This document shows, in pieces, positions 25,357-37,308 of a stretch of 64,000 bases of DNA. Both the position numbers and the translations under genes were made by a program. This DNA comes from Chimonanthus salicifolius (lineage: Eukaryota; Streptophyta; Magnoliopsida; Laurales; Calycanthaceae): contig CM023540.1 in assembly GCA_013350335.1 (NCBI GenBank), forward strand, positions 58,690,962 to 58,754,961, read 5' to 3'. The notes under the pieces are model-generated. The model made no database searches, was not told the DNA's origin, and saw only the letters and a list, made by a program, of their open reading frames with translations. Positions within the stretch are counted from its first letter, which is position 1. Each line of letters begins with the position of its first letter.

Positions 25357-25517
25357 AATTTAAAACTTAGAAGCTCAATTGTAAGTGTAAGTACAACATT
25401 AATAACATTTTGGTTGAAAATTAAAAAGAAACTATTGTTAATAACAACAATATACCACTATTTTTATCATATTTTAATCAAATTTTTATTAATAAAAACA
25501 AAAAATAGTGGTAAATG

Positions 25518-26799
25518 TAAGGACTCGTCCGTTCAATGACAATAATCAGAGCCTTACACGAATCGAATATGATCCAATAATGGAAATAATGAAAACTATG
25601 GCTCATTTTTTCTCAACCATTTAAATCACAATATTGCATATAATTAGAGTGCAAAATATTTCAATAGATTTGCCATGTCCAATATTCATCATTCACATAT
25701 AGGATTAGTCCTCATCTCATATAGCATCAAGCAACAAATAATACCATCTATAAAATTAGGAGGTCTTATCTCACATCGCACCACTATAAATAATCCAAAT
25801 AAAAATCCTAAGCTTTCTCAACTTACAGTTGGAAGCAGAAGCACCACTCTCAAAATAAGTATCAAATCTAACTAAGTCAAATGACACTTATTGTGTCTTA
25901 CAATCCTCAAATCTCAAATAAATACTAGAAAATCCTAGGAAATAATAGCAAAACTATAATCCAGTCCAAAGCTCCAAACAAATCCAACACCTAAGGTTGA
26001 GCCTGACCGGTCTCATTCTCCAAAGGATTTCCTGAAACGTAAGGTAATAAGCTCTATGACCAGTGAAGAAAATAACCAAACAACTAACAATAATTATAAC
26101 AACTAGGAATTTAGAGTTCAATCTAATAATTACATCAAAATTGCATTATACTATGTATGCTATGCAATAACGCAATTAATGATGCATGCTCCCATCCTAT
26201 GCATCTCAACGAAACGAATTAACGAGTCATGCAAAGCTCAACTCAACTAAGCATAGCACATGTGCACTGAAATTTTCAATAGTTCGAGTATCCACATGGG
26301 AGTGCAAGACAATTGCGATCATTCCAGCCCAAACGAATTTGGACAACGAGTATACCCAAAGGATTGCAAGGCTAATAAACCAAATCAACAAATAAAGCTA
26401 AAGAGGATCCCTGAGTATACGAAGGAAATCAAAGCCTAAATGAATTTTTACACACGAGTCTCCCTAACGGGATGTGCAAGGCCAATGATCTCAACAAACA
26501 AAAAGTCAAAAACTCAACAATCTATAGCCACATACGAATCTCGCACCCACCGAAACGTTGATGCTCATGCATGAATAACCAACAAAATATTTAATGCATG
26601 AATGTCATGTCATGTACAATATTAACATGCTCAAATTAGAAATTGAATAATTCCTCAAATAAATATAGCATGTTCCCATAACAACAAATCCAATAAATAC
26701 ATGATTTCTAATAATGACATCATCAAATATTCATTCTAAACCATCCAATAAATTATGAATCACTCCGAGTTCATAAATCAAGTATGAATAATTTCCAAC
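25518..26799 (-). mobile_element. Diverged Ty3/gypsy LTR remnant
   Basis: It begins TGTAAGGACTCG and contains 'atcagagcc' shortly after, then a degenerate repeat block (26280-26540, 'cgagt..tcc' and 'g.gcaaggc' units) next to ATGCATGAATAA. This order mirrors the other minus-oriented LTRs here. No coding sequence is present. The right end is abutted by another LTR start at 26800. Confidence 0.45.
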
Positions 26800-27896
26800 T
26801 GTAGAGCCCCTCCCGTCTCCCCCTAAGATCAGAGTGATTAATTAAGAATATTTTAACGGGAAGAGAGGGGAGGGCGTCATGACACGAGTCAAGTTTGAGT
26901 ACTAAGACCCAACCCTTGACTGGCCCAAACCCGTGTGTGTGTATATGGACAGAGTCCATTTAAAACTTTTGCAACACGCTTTCGTAACCTATAAAAGCAT
27001 ACATAATATTTGATATACTTAATGTATAATAACCATTCCCATTTCATAAATTCACAATTCCAAGTAAAGCAAGTATTGAATTTCCCATCAAATTAAAGTG
27101 TCAAATAACATAGAGCTTCACAAGTCTAGATTTCCAAGCATCTAGGAGTTTACAAATAAATATTACATCTTTCCATGACTCCTACAAATTACATATTTCT
27201 AATCAAAATACAAAACGTGTTAAGACATCTCCCAAAATATCTGTTAGCGTTCCAAATCAAGTCTGGGTGTTGCTTGACCTGGCTTCCTCGACTTTCTCCT
27301 TTCCTGTATCAGATTCTAAAAGAAAGAAAGAATTGTGTGCTTAGTCACACGCCCAGTAGGAAATCCCATCGATGTGGGTACCAACGTGTGGAGTTATAAA
27401 ATGATCATAAGATAACATAAATATTTGGTGCGTTATAAAATCATATTTGCGAAACATACCCATCCCACATTTGAAATTCATATCGTAATCATAATAGGAA
27501 GTCCTGCATCCATCTCAAAATCATAAACATATCATAATCATTAACACACTTCTTAACTGTCTTAGAAATCAACATGAAGTGAAATACCATGGGTACCATG
27601 AATCCTATGCAAACCCTTTCATGCCCCATACATTGAAAGATCTATCTTTCTCATTGAACAGTTTCGTTATTGGCCACTTATGTCTGTAGCTTTTCCGTGG
27701 CATCCAGTTGGGAGCTACAACCCAATACTTAGAATTTAACCGAAACTACTGAGGAGTGCTACCACCCATTCTATCCTGCGCAGGTTTTCGGACTCACACC
27801 TCGGAGCTTTCAACCCATCTTACATGCTCTCCGTAATATTACATGGACGGGACCAAAATGTGTACTTTTGTATATAATTCGTTCTCATAAGTATTA
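26800..27896 (-). mobile_element. LTR fragment related to the H/A/C families
   Basis: It starts TGTAGAGCCCCTCCC and continues with 'gatcagagtg', 'ggcgtcatgacacgagt', a 'cccttgactggccc' segment and 'cgcccagtagg' at about 27350. This is the same motif order as at the starts of H, A, B and C. It is cut at about 27896 by the first of two direct repeats. Non-coding. Confidence 0.65.
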
Positions 27897-28345
27897 AATT
27901 GATCTGAAATATGTTCGATGCCCCTACTCTCTCCCATGTGGATGGAGGAGCGGGACTAGAATCTAGGATCGTATTCCGGCAACATACAAACACAAAATGG
28001 AATAAGGGACTATGACAATATTTTTTTCTTTTTTGAAGTGGTAAACCCACTGAATGGGGAAACCTCCACGAGCCAATCTAAGCAAAAAAATCAACTATGA
28101 ATTGAGTTTTTACAAATATACAACAGTTTAAAAGATATTGGACCCATTGAACTAATGGACCATGTCGAATACAAACTCATTGGCAACAATCACTTAGTGA
28201 ACGCTGCTGAATCCTTCATGGAGACATCAAATGTATGCAGAAATGACACTCTCATGGACTGTCGACTAAAACCAGCAACCCAAAAGGTAGGCCAAAGCTC
28301 TAGAGAAAAATCCAGAGTGAAACAGTTTAGTTCAGTCGACTGAAT
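27897..28345. repeat. Direct repeat, copy 1
   Basis: Starts 'ttgatctgaaatatgttcg' and matches 29187-29660 over about 430 bp with scattered substitutions and small indels. Both copies contain 'aaacccactgaatggggaaac' fragments and end in TTCAGTCGACTGAA palindromes. The ends are not TG...CA, so these may be LTRs of an unrecognised short element or a plain duplication. Confidence 0.8.
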
Positions 28346-29186
28346 CATGGTCAGATCCCGATCTATACTATCTGTGAAGAATTCAGTCGACTGAATTGTG
28401 AGATTCAGTTGACTGATTCTGTTTAGTTTGGCAGAAACTGTTTCAAATCAGTCACGTTCTGCTTGCCAGAATGCACTGTATGTGGCCCCTCTCTGTTGCT
28501 GGACGTTGTGACTCCACCGTGGATAAAGTGGGGTGATTCCAACTCTCAACCCCCCACCTTTTAATGCCAAAAACAGTTGGGAAATTTCCTAGCGGTTGAA
28601 AGTTTGAATTTGAATTCAAAATGTAACAGTTTGTGGTTACCAAAACTGCACCTGAATTCAAAATTCAAGTGGAAACTGCAGAGTTTTGTGACTCTAACTC
28701 GACAAATCAGTCCTCCATTGTGACTCAATCCATTTACGGATCATGCCTTCCCCATTTGGGGGCTTTTGGTCCCTCAAAAGCTTCAAAAGAAGAGAATTGA
28801 AATGCTCCTTCTATTGTCTCTACAACCTGAAGAAGTCTTGAAACTTGCTCCTTTTGTTATCTTTGCAACCTGAAGAAGTCTTGAAACTTGAGAGGGAGAG
28901 AATCAACTCCTCTCCTCTCTCTTTCTTGGATAGGAATTTCCTCCCAAAAACAGTGCACCAACTCTCCACCATGGATACGTGGGCTCTTGTCCGCATCTGT
29001 CTCCACGATCAATGCGCCGATTCCACCATGGCTACGTGGTCTCTCTGGTCTGCATCTGCCTCCAAGAACTCTGGGCCACCGTGGAAAGAGTGGACCACAA
29101 ATTCTCCTTTTGCCTTCGTGAAGCCTTCTTGGCATTTTCTTCAAGAACTTGTGTTGACTTCGGAATAACCTGAATCTTTGATAGCA
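28346..29186. other. Spacer between the direct repeats
   Basis: Includes a tandem duplication of about 42 bp at 28805-28889 (unit with 'cctgaagaagtcttgaaactt') and ORFs on both strands around 28845-29274 without recognisable domains. I see no primer binding site or coding motif. Confidence 0.5.
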
Positions 29187-29660
29187 TTTGATCTAAAATA
29201 TGTTCGACGCCCCTACTCTCTCCCATGTGGATGGAGGAGCGGGACTCGAATCTAGGATCGTCTTTCGGCAACACACAAACACAAAATGGAATAAAGGGAC
29301 TGAGACAATATACTCTTTTTTTTTAACGTGGTAAACCCACTGAATGGGGAAACCTCCACGTGCCAATCTAAGCAAAAAATCCACTATGAATTGAGTTTTA
29401 CAAACATACAATGGTGTAAAAGATATTGGACCCATTGAACTAATGGACCACGTCAATACAAACTCATTGGCGACAATCGCTTAGTGAACTCTGCTGAATC
29501 CTTCATGGAGACATCAAATGTATACAGAAATGACACTCTGATGGACTGTCAACTAAAACCAGCGTCCGTAGGCCCAAGCTTTAGAGAAAAATCCAGAGTG
29601 AAACAATTTAGTTCAGTCGACTGAATTGTGAGATTCAGTCAACTGAATCATGGTCAGCTT
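29187..29660. repeat. Direct repeat, copy 2
   Basis: Second copy of the 27897-28345 unit in the same orientation, about 1.29 kb downstream. It ends with TTCAGTCGACTGAA at 29612-29625 and the variant TTCAGTCAACTGAA at 29634-29647. Confidence 0.8.
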
Positions 29661-30470
29661 AGGATTATGATAATCCAATCATCATCTCCCCATACATCCA
29701 TTTAGATCATCCAGTTATTATTAAAGCCATTAGATCTTAGGACATTTAATCATAGCCATTTGAAAATCCCAATGTGGTAGAACACGATTGACCCTAGAGG
29801 GGTGTGAATAGGTCAATCTCAAATTGTTACTTCTTTTTAAAATTAACTTGATTGATTAGTTTAAGTGCAGCTGATATAACAATCAAGTAAGTGTGTGTTA
29901 GCAAAAAGATGATTGACTAATCAACACAAGAAAGTAGCTTTAACACCAAAAGCACAAGGACACAAGATATATAGTGGTTCGGTTCACCAATTTACATCCA
30001 CTGTTAGGACTCACTCAACTTTGAGCTATCTCCAAATTTACTATGTGAGGACTTACACCCTCACAAATAGAGTAGAAATTCTACCTCACTCAATCGGTTA
30101 AGAATTCCACCCACCACTGTGCCATAGACAACGCTCTAGAGTTTTTTATAGTGGTTCTGGAGCAAATCCCCTTTAATCCATTTTCGGGACAAAGATTTTA
30201 AAGACAGATTTAAAACTAAGAAGCATTTGCCTTGTAGCTCTTTTCTTGCTGACGTGTGCTTCTCAAAGATTCACTCAAAGTGTGTTGATGCTCTTCCATG
30301 TAGACGACGTATAGCAATCACAATTTCAGGAGAACTAGGAAAATTAGTTCAAGTCCTAGTTGATGTCTTATCATCTTCACTTTATTTCTTTCACAATCTT
30401 AATCAAAGATGGGGTATTTGATTTTTGGTATTGGCACAAGAGAGATGATCAGTTCCTCAGAGTGTATGAT
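29661..30470. other. Dispersed-repeat-like non-coding DNA
   Basis: From about 29788 it has 'ccctagaggggtgtgaatagg' and 'tatagtggttcgg', motifs I associate with a widespread plant retroelement class, but boundaries are unclear. No gene is seen. The last bases (atgat, 30466-30470) flank LTR H and would be its target duplication. Confidence 0.4.
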
Positions 30471-31194
30471 TGTAACGCCCCGCCCTTTTTCACTCGCTGA
30501 AAATCAGAGTATATTTTTTTTTTATACAGAGTGAGAGAGAGCGGGTACGTCACTACGCAAGCTAAGTTCGGGTTTCCAAACCCGACCCTTAACTGGCCAA
30601 CGATACGTGTGCGTGGACCAAGTCCACTAAAAACAGTTCACACACTAACGATTAACTGCAGAAATATTATATGAATGGAAACCATCTGTAAACATGATAT
30701 TATATGCAAGGAAGCCAATCAATATAAATTAACTTAATCTCAAATAATCATCATTCAACCATAGCAAAATAAATCTAGTTATTACAATCCCAAAAGCTAA
30801 TTATCTCAAATACATTGTTCCAAAATAAATTAAGCAAAATAAATAGAATCTGCCCAAGCTCCTAAGCTTGGTTTCTTTCACGTCCGTCATCAGTTTCATT
30901 CCCTGTTCCATCATCTAAAGGGTAGAAGTAGGGCGTTAGTCAACGCGCTCAGTAGGAATTCCAAGTAGGGTTATGTACATCAGATCAATATAAAAATCAG
31001 AATTAAAAGTATCACATTAGAAACTATAAACATATCAAAGTATCAAAATCAGCGCATGATAATCAGATCTAAATCATGCTCATGTATATGTCAATGCCAT
31101 GGGTGTCATATGCCAATGATCCCCCACCCAATCTCCATATCATCACCATACAAATCATATCAAGTGTTCCTTGGCCAATTACTTCCACAATGTT

Positions 31195-31445
31195 TTGTGA
31201 TGTACCACCAGGTCATTGTATACCTCCCCACGTATGTTGATTGGAAACACCGAATGGAACGTGGACTCCTCCTCATGTATGTTAATCGGAATCACCTAAT
31301 GGAGCATGGACTCCTTCTCACATAAGTTACTCGAAATCAGTGTGGACTCCTCCCCACGTATACTAATCGGATATACCGATGGAGCGTGGACTCCTCCCCA
31401 TGTATGTTAATCGGAATCACAGAATGGAGCATGGACTCCTCCCTC
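31195..31445. repeat. Four-copy tandem repeat with stem-loop potential in LTR H
   Basis: Units of about 60-65 bp carry 'ccacgtat.tt.atcgga..caccgaatgga.cgtggactcc'. Within a unit CCACGT can pair with ACGTGG. Copies differ by substitutions. Confidence 0.75.
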
Positions 31446-32721
31446 ATGTTCCCTCCCATGTCATGCATGAGATCATAAATGCAGAAATACCATATCATAT
31501 CAAATCGTATTGAAATTCAGTTCATAAAACTTTCACCATTTGATTTACCAAAATAAACATTGTATTGAAATAAAAATCAATAACGTATAAGATCCATATG
31601 CATCTCAACAAGGTAGGAATCCTACCAACGTCTAAGATAATATCCTTGCTGTTTTCGTGAAGGTCACGTTCACCGATCACGTCAAAACCAATTGCAAACA
31701 CTTTGCGAATCTCCTTTTCCTTATTACATTTAACACATAAATAAAATCAATTTGATGATCCATTTGATTTCCATCATCTCCTATATCATCCCATGTTCAT
31801 TTCTCAACGCATCATAGTCCTTAAACCGGTTAATACTCTCAACAGGTTTTGGCCATACATCATGGCTGAAATGTGTTCATGTCCACAAAGCCCATCAATG
31901 GGGTTCGGCCATACAACATGGCCGAACCTCATTCTTTGGTTTTTGAGCCTTTTTTTAATCGTTGTTTTATTTTAAGCAATGCGGGTCAATCATCATTTTA
32001 GATAAACTGAACCTCTGTAAAAATTATTTCAAAATTTTCACTTTTAAATTCAGTCGACTGAACCTGGCAGATTACCATCCGTTACCCATCCTGCGGATGG
32101 TCAAAACCCGTTTGCGGACGGTAATACCCGTCCCGCAGATAGCGCAACCCGTCGGTGCCCACAACACCCTGTCCACGTCCGTTACTCGTCCCGCGGAGGG
32201 TCAAAACCTGTCCCGCAGACAGTGCAACCCTTGTTCAGTCTTATTTTGTTTGTATGTTTGTACATTCTTTTCTTCATGAAATTCATCCCTTAATCATGTC
32301 TAATCATGTATTAACCATTTATACATACAATCAGTAGGTGTACACTACTCAATAACCAAAGTTAGGGTCTTTCATAACCATTCCAACCTTCGTACCCTTA
32401 CTTATCATGCGGTTGTGTACCCAATCCGTCGATGGTTTGTTTTCAATACATATCCATTTCTTGAATAGATATTAATTCCATGATCATATAACATTTTGAC
32501 CATTATTCTAACCACGCTTGAAGCCCATGGATTCGGCCACCCATGGCCAAGTCCATGACTTTCTTAATCACATTCCCATCTAAACAAATATGAAACATAC
32601 CTTTACCCGTCTCCTTCATTTCTTTCGTCCTGTTTTTATTCCTTAGCCCTTCTTTCCTTTCTTTGTTCTTCACTGATTCTTCCAGCAACTTTCTCCAAGT
32701 TTAACAACGAAAATGAGAGAG

Positions 32722-32726
32722 GGAGA
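32722..32726. repeat. Target-site duplication GGAGA, left copy
   Basis: GGAGA at 32722-32726 directly precedes LTR A, and GGAGA at 45592-45596 directly follows LTR B. A 5-bp duplication is standard for Ty3/gypsy integrase, so 32727-45591 entered as one unit. Confidence 0.9.
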
Positions 32727-33394
32727 TGTAACGCCCCGCCCTTTCCGAGAAATCAGAGTCTAATTTTTTTTTTTAATAATAGAATAACACGGAAGAGAGT
32801 GGACGGCGTCACGACGCGAGTTAAGTTCGGACTACCCAAGTCCGACCTTTAACTGGCCACCCATGTGTGCGTGGACTAAACCCACGATAACAAACCACAC
32901 ATGGAAATATACAATGACTTGCGGAATAAACTAAACTAGCTGCAGAAATAGATTGAATAGATAGCAAGTACCAGTCTCAATTAATAAATAACATAAACCA
33001 ACCATCCATTATTAATATCCTAAACAAAACATAGCAAGGTATCAACTTATTACATGTCCACAAAATATAACTAAAAGACTTTAATAAAGAAATTCCAATC
33101 AACAATCAAATGCTTAGGCTTGGCTCCCCTCCTGGTCATCGACCTTCTTTTTCCCTTTCCTTGTACCTGCATTCTCCTCTGAGGATAGAATTAGGGCGTT
33201 AGATCAACACGCCCAGTAGGTTCCTGATCAGGGTTACCACATGGTTAGCTTATAAAACATGCATATGTATCATAGTACATGATAATCAATAAAACATCTG
33301 AAAACGAATGCTATGTATATGCACATGTAATGAGTCCTACCCATCACAAGTCTACATAGCCATTATCTCAAGAAACTCTTACGTCAAGATATTC

Positions 33395-33510
33395 TGGAGT
33401 AGTCCTCATTTCCTCCGGATGGGTAAGCTAGAGTAATCCACATTTCCTCTGGGTGTGGTGCGTATGTCAAGTTAATCCAGAGTAATCCACATTTCCTCTG
33501 GATAGGATAC
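33395..33510. repeat. Tandem stem-loop block in LTR A
   Basis: Three units of the type 'c..gagtaatccacatttcctc.gg'. The third (CCAGAG...CTCTGG) and the first (CTGGAG...CTCCGG) can fold. The counterpart in LTR B is at about 42680-42790. Confidence 0.7.
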
Positions 33511-33854
33511 TTATCATTATGTTGTTCCATTCCCATCACCCCATGCCATGCATGAGATGTCAATACATTGTATATCATTTGTAAGTACATAGCTCATCAT
33601 TCAAAACCACAATTGAAACATAATAACAAACACAACATATCTCATAAAAAACATGATAAAACCAAATCATATTTGTGGTTACAAGTAGGTAGGGAAACCT
33701 ACTGAAGATTCACTTCAGTGTTCGATCTTTCTTTAGCGTCACTTGCTCACGACTTGCCCGCCGTTGACTTCCGTCACCTTGTCCATATAACAATAAGTAA
33801 ATCATACTATCCTTTAATTATTCATTCACATTTAAGACCCAAAACATCTTGTGA

Positions 33855-35132
33855 GGTTCGGCCATGCCCATGGCCGAACATCACTAACTTACGATTTAAC
33901 CTCCTTTTTCATTTAATCTATTCTTAAATACTTAACCCTTTAAATATGTCTTGGTAGGGTTCGGCCATACACCATGGCCGAACCATACCACCTTAGTTTA
34001 ACCCTTCTTTCATGTCCTTTTAAACTTTCTCTATCCATATTTACATTATCATCCATATTTACAGCTTTGCCACTAGGCTAAGCCATATCAAAACCATTGT
34101 CATTTCTATGGGGTTTGGCCCTATAGATGGCCGAACCTTGTAATCCCTTTTATCCATCACCAAATGGTTCTCCATTGGGATATTTAAAACCCTTTATAAA
34201 ATCATGGAAACAATAACAAATACTACCCATAAACTTAATCCATTTAAACCATACCATGGTCCATGGGGTTCGGCCATACCCATGGCCGAACCCTATGGTT
34301 CACTTGGTTCAATATTCACCATGATTACTCATGGTTTTAACATGCTAATTCAACCATGAACAATACATGGCTCAACCATATATTGACCAACCAAAAACAA
34401 TAAACATAAATTCATTTAATTCCCATAAGAACACCATAATCTAGTATGGTTTTTATCTCACAAAGTCATCAAATACTTTCATACCATTTCATGGGGTTCG
34501 GCCATCCCAATTGGCCGAACCTCATGGCCTGTGATTTAGACCCCTTTTGTCAAATAATTAGCTTTATTTAAAACACGTAAACCTCTCCACAATTGATATG
34601 ATTTCCATCTCTTGAAAGCCCTACCAATCATCAAATACTTTCATGAGGTTCGGCCATGCAAGGTGGCCAAATCCTATGTCCATGTCTTGGTCCTCATAAA
34701 CATGTTTTAGGTCTCATTTAAACATGTAATAATCAGTATAATGTTACCGGGTCTTTACCTCTCAAAACCATCCAAATCAGTCCATCACTTTGCATGGTTT
34801 CCATTTTATAAAGACTCAATCCAAATGATCATAACATTTTATCAATATATATTCATGGTTTAGACCCATGATACCTTCAGTCCTTCATGACATTCAAGTC
34901 CATGTTTTAACCCTATTTAAAACATGCATTTTAAGTCTTAAAGAAACATCTAAAACAAGTCCACAAATTGCATGGTTTCTATGTTTCAAAGACATCAAAA
35001 CCAACCAATTATTTACATGGGGTTCGGCCCTCCAAGGTGGTTGAACCCAATGATCCCTTTTACAACTTTTGAAACCTCTATCACTCAAGGTTTAAACTTT
35101 GATGCATTCGGCCATACCCATGGCCCAATACA
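33855..35132. repeat. Palindrome array GGTTCGGCCAT...ATGGCCGAACC in LTR A
   Basis: Eight members: 33855-33879, 33957-33984, 34109-34137, 34265-34293, 34493-34521, 34645-34673, 35019-35048, 35105-35132. Stems are 9-12 bp and loops 2-8 bases. The last three are degenerate on one arm. Confidence 0.9.
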
Positions 35133-36264
35133 TGCTCCATTTGTTCCATGTTATTAAACCAAAATAACACATAAACACTTACCAAGCTTCCTTTGCCTAT
35201 GATCCTTGCCTTCTCCCCTCTTGTTTCTTTCTTTCTTCCTTAATCCTTTGCTGGTTTATGCATTGATCAATTGTTGCAAACACCTCTGCTGGTTCAGTCT
35301 AGAAAACGAGTTTGGAGAGAGAGAGAGAGAGAGATGGGACTTCTTTGGATTTTTAATGTGAAAATCGGCCAACAATGGTGGTCTTTCCCTTTTGTACTTC
35401 AGCCCCCAAGACCCCTCCATTCCCTCATCACTTCTTGTCAAAAACGATGGGTCTTGGGTGCCATCCAATGCACCCCTTGGCACCTGCTTATGTAGCCTCT
35501 CAACTCCCAAAGCATCACCTCCAATTCCCATGCATTTCATTTAAAATTTATCATTGAAATCCCCACAACAAGTCCCCAACGTGTGGGACTTGTTTTGGTG
35601 ATTTATGACCAAGCCACCTTCTCACATTCCCACTCAACTCACTGATTTACAGCCCAATTGATTCCCATCTTGACTTACCTAACTCAATGGCTTAACTCAC
35701 CACATTAAATACCATACATTAATTACAATTGAGTCTACTCATTACTTAATTCAAACTCAATCCAAATCAGTCCAACTCGAGCTGTACTAAATCATACTTG
35801 AGTTCAATTGAGGGCCTACACGGTCATCCGTGGTCAACTTGGTCAACCCGACCCATTGGGTCTCCAATTTGCCCCTTGACCCGTTTTGACAACATGACCC
35901 ATTAATGGGCTCATTTTGCCATTTTTAAATAGTTTTCACTTGTGCATCAAGCCTACCCATTTTTGCTCCACTTGATTTCCAATCAATGGAGCTTAACCCC
36001 ATTTAAATTGAGCTCACCCAATGGTCAAATAATCCCTTATGACCCATTTGGTCCCAATTGGGCCCTTTGACCCATTTAGCCATTTTCGACCCAATTGTTG
36101 TATATTATCCGTCCAATCAAATTTGACATTTATAATGTGCTCATATGATCTTAATTTGAGCAATGGGCCCCACCTTTTCCTTATTTAACATCATAATTAA
36201 TAAATTCACCAATCGAGGGGCATTTTCGTAATTATCCATTTTATTGAGAAATTGGGGTGTTACA

Positions 36265-37280
36265 ATATAACCCTCTTTTTAAAATTTTCGTCCCGAAAAT
36301 CGAGCGAAGTAGGGTTCCCAAAATAAATTACATAAATTTGAGCTGTTCTCATCTCCGATTCTAGTTCCCATGTGGCCTCTTCAACACCATGTCGGTCCCA
36401 TACCACTTTGACGAACTGAATCGCTCTATTTCGCAACACCCTTTGCTCAGTCTCCAGTATCCTAACTGGTTTCTCGACGTATGTCACATCGCTTTGCACT
36501 TCTATCTCTTGAACATTCAATACATGGGATGGATCGAGATTATACTTTCTCAGCATTGACACGTGAAACACATCGTGTAGAGCTGCCAATTGTGAAGGAA
36601 GTGCTATCTGATAAGCCACATCCCCCACTCTTCTGATTATGGGAAACGGTCCCACAAATCTTGGTGACAGTTTCCCCTTTTTCCCAAACCTCATGTGACC
36701 TTTTCGTGGCGAGACCTTTAAGAATATCATGTCCCCCACTTCAAATTCCAGAAACTTTCTTCTTTTGTCAGCATAGCTCTTCTGTCGACTCTGCATTGTC
36801 ATTAAATGCTGACATATCAACTGAATTTGTACTGTAGTCTCTGCGACTACTTCAGGTCCAATCAATACAGGCTCACCAACCTCTGTCTAGCACACTGGTG
36901 ATCTACAAGGCCTACCATATAAGGCCTCGAACGGAGCCATCTGAAGGCTTGCCTGTTAACTATTGTTGTATGAGAACTCTACCAGTGGTAGGTGGTCCTC
37001 CCATCCACCCTTGAAATCTAACATGCACGCTCTCAGCATGTCTTCCAAGGTTTGTATCGTCCTTTCTGACTGTCCATCAGTCTGTGGACGGAAAGCGGTA
37101 CTAGTTAGTAAATCTGTCCCCATAGTTGACTGCATACTTTGTCACACTCTGCCAGTAAACCGGCCATCTCTGTCAGATACTATAGATCGGGGGGTGCCAT
37201 GTAGCCGAATAATTTCCCTGATGTATCGCCGACCCAACGTCTCAGATGAAACCGTCATCTTAATAGGTATGAAATGCGCA
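36265..37280 (-). pseudogene. Integrase C-terminal half with chromodomain (A/B element)
   Basis: Minus-strand reading begins AHFIPIKMT, continues [51 protein letters not shown], then FLEFEVGDMIFLKVSPRKGHMRFG, and ends in the chromodomain-like EEATWELESEMRTA. It therefore has the second Asp and the Glu of the DDE triad but lacks the zinc-binding part and first Asp. Stops occur at about 36955 and 36890; the open part is 36260-36865. It sits directly before the 3' LTR, as expected for a Ty3/gypsy pol end. Confidence 0.85.
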
Positions 37281-37308
37281 GAGGCTACAAAGGCAGGTGC
37301 CAAGGGGT
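37281..37308 (+). other. 28-bp LTR patch at an inversion junction
   Basis: The sequence starting 'gaggctacaaaggcagg' matches 41791-41818 of the inverted element's LTR with one mismatch. It lies exactly between the minus-strand integrase (which stops making sense at SAHF) and the plus-strand gag fragment. Confidence 0.75.

Larger units (their letters stand above)
30471..32726 (-). mobile_element. LTR H, left part
   Basis: It starts TGTAACGCCCCGCCC on the plus strand, which is the LTR end when read on the minus strand. No primer binding site lies to its left, so it is a 3' LTR or a solo LTR. It contains the 'agtagggcgttag..cgcgc.cagtagg' segment, a tandem stem-loop block (31195-31445), two GTTCGGCCAT palindromes (31845-31870 and 31900-31928) and one TTCAGTCGACTGAA (32049-32062). 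It is interrupted at 32727 by the A/B element and resumes at 45597. Confidence 0.8.
32727..36264 (-). mobile_element. LTR A (3' LTR of the A/B element)
   Basis: 3538 bp, TGTAACGCCCC...GGGGTGTTACA. It is nearly identical to LTR B and carries eight GTTCGGCCAT palindromes (33855-35132), a three-unit stem-loop block (about 33395-33510) and a (GA)n tract (35315-35334). Relative to B it lacks one palindrome unit of about 45 bp near 34836. Non-coding. Confidence 0.9.

Noticed and set aside
33855..35132. CRISPR-like array
   Set aside because: The repeats are palindromes at irregular 80-350 bp spacing inside a plant LTR, with no cas genes.
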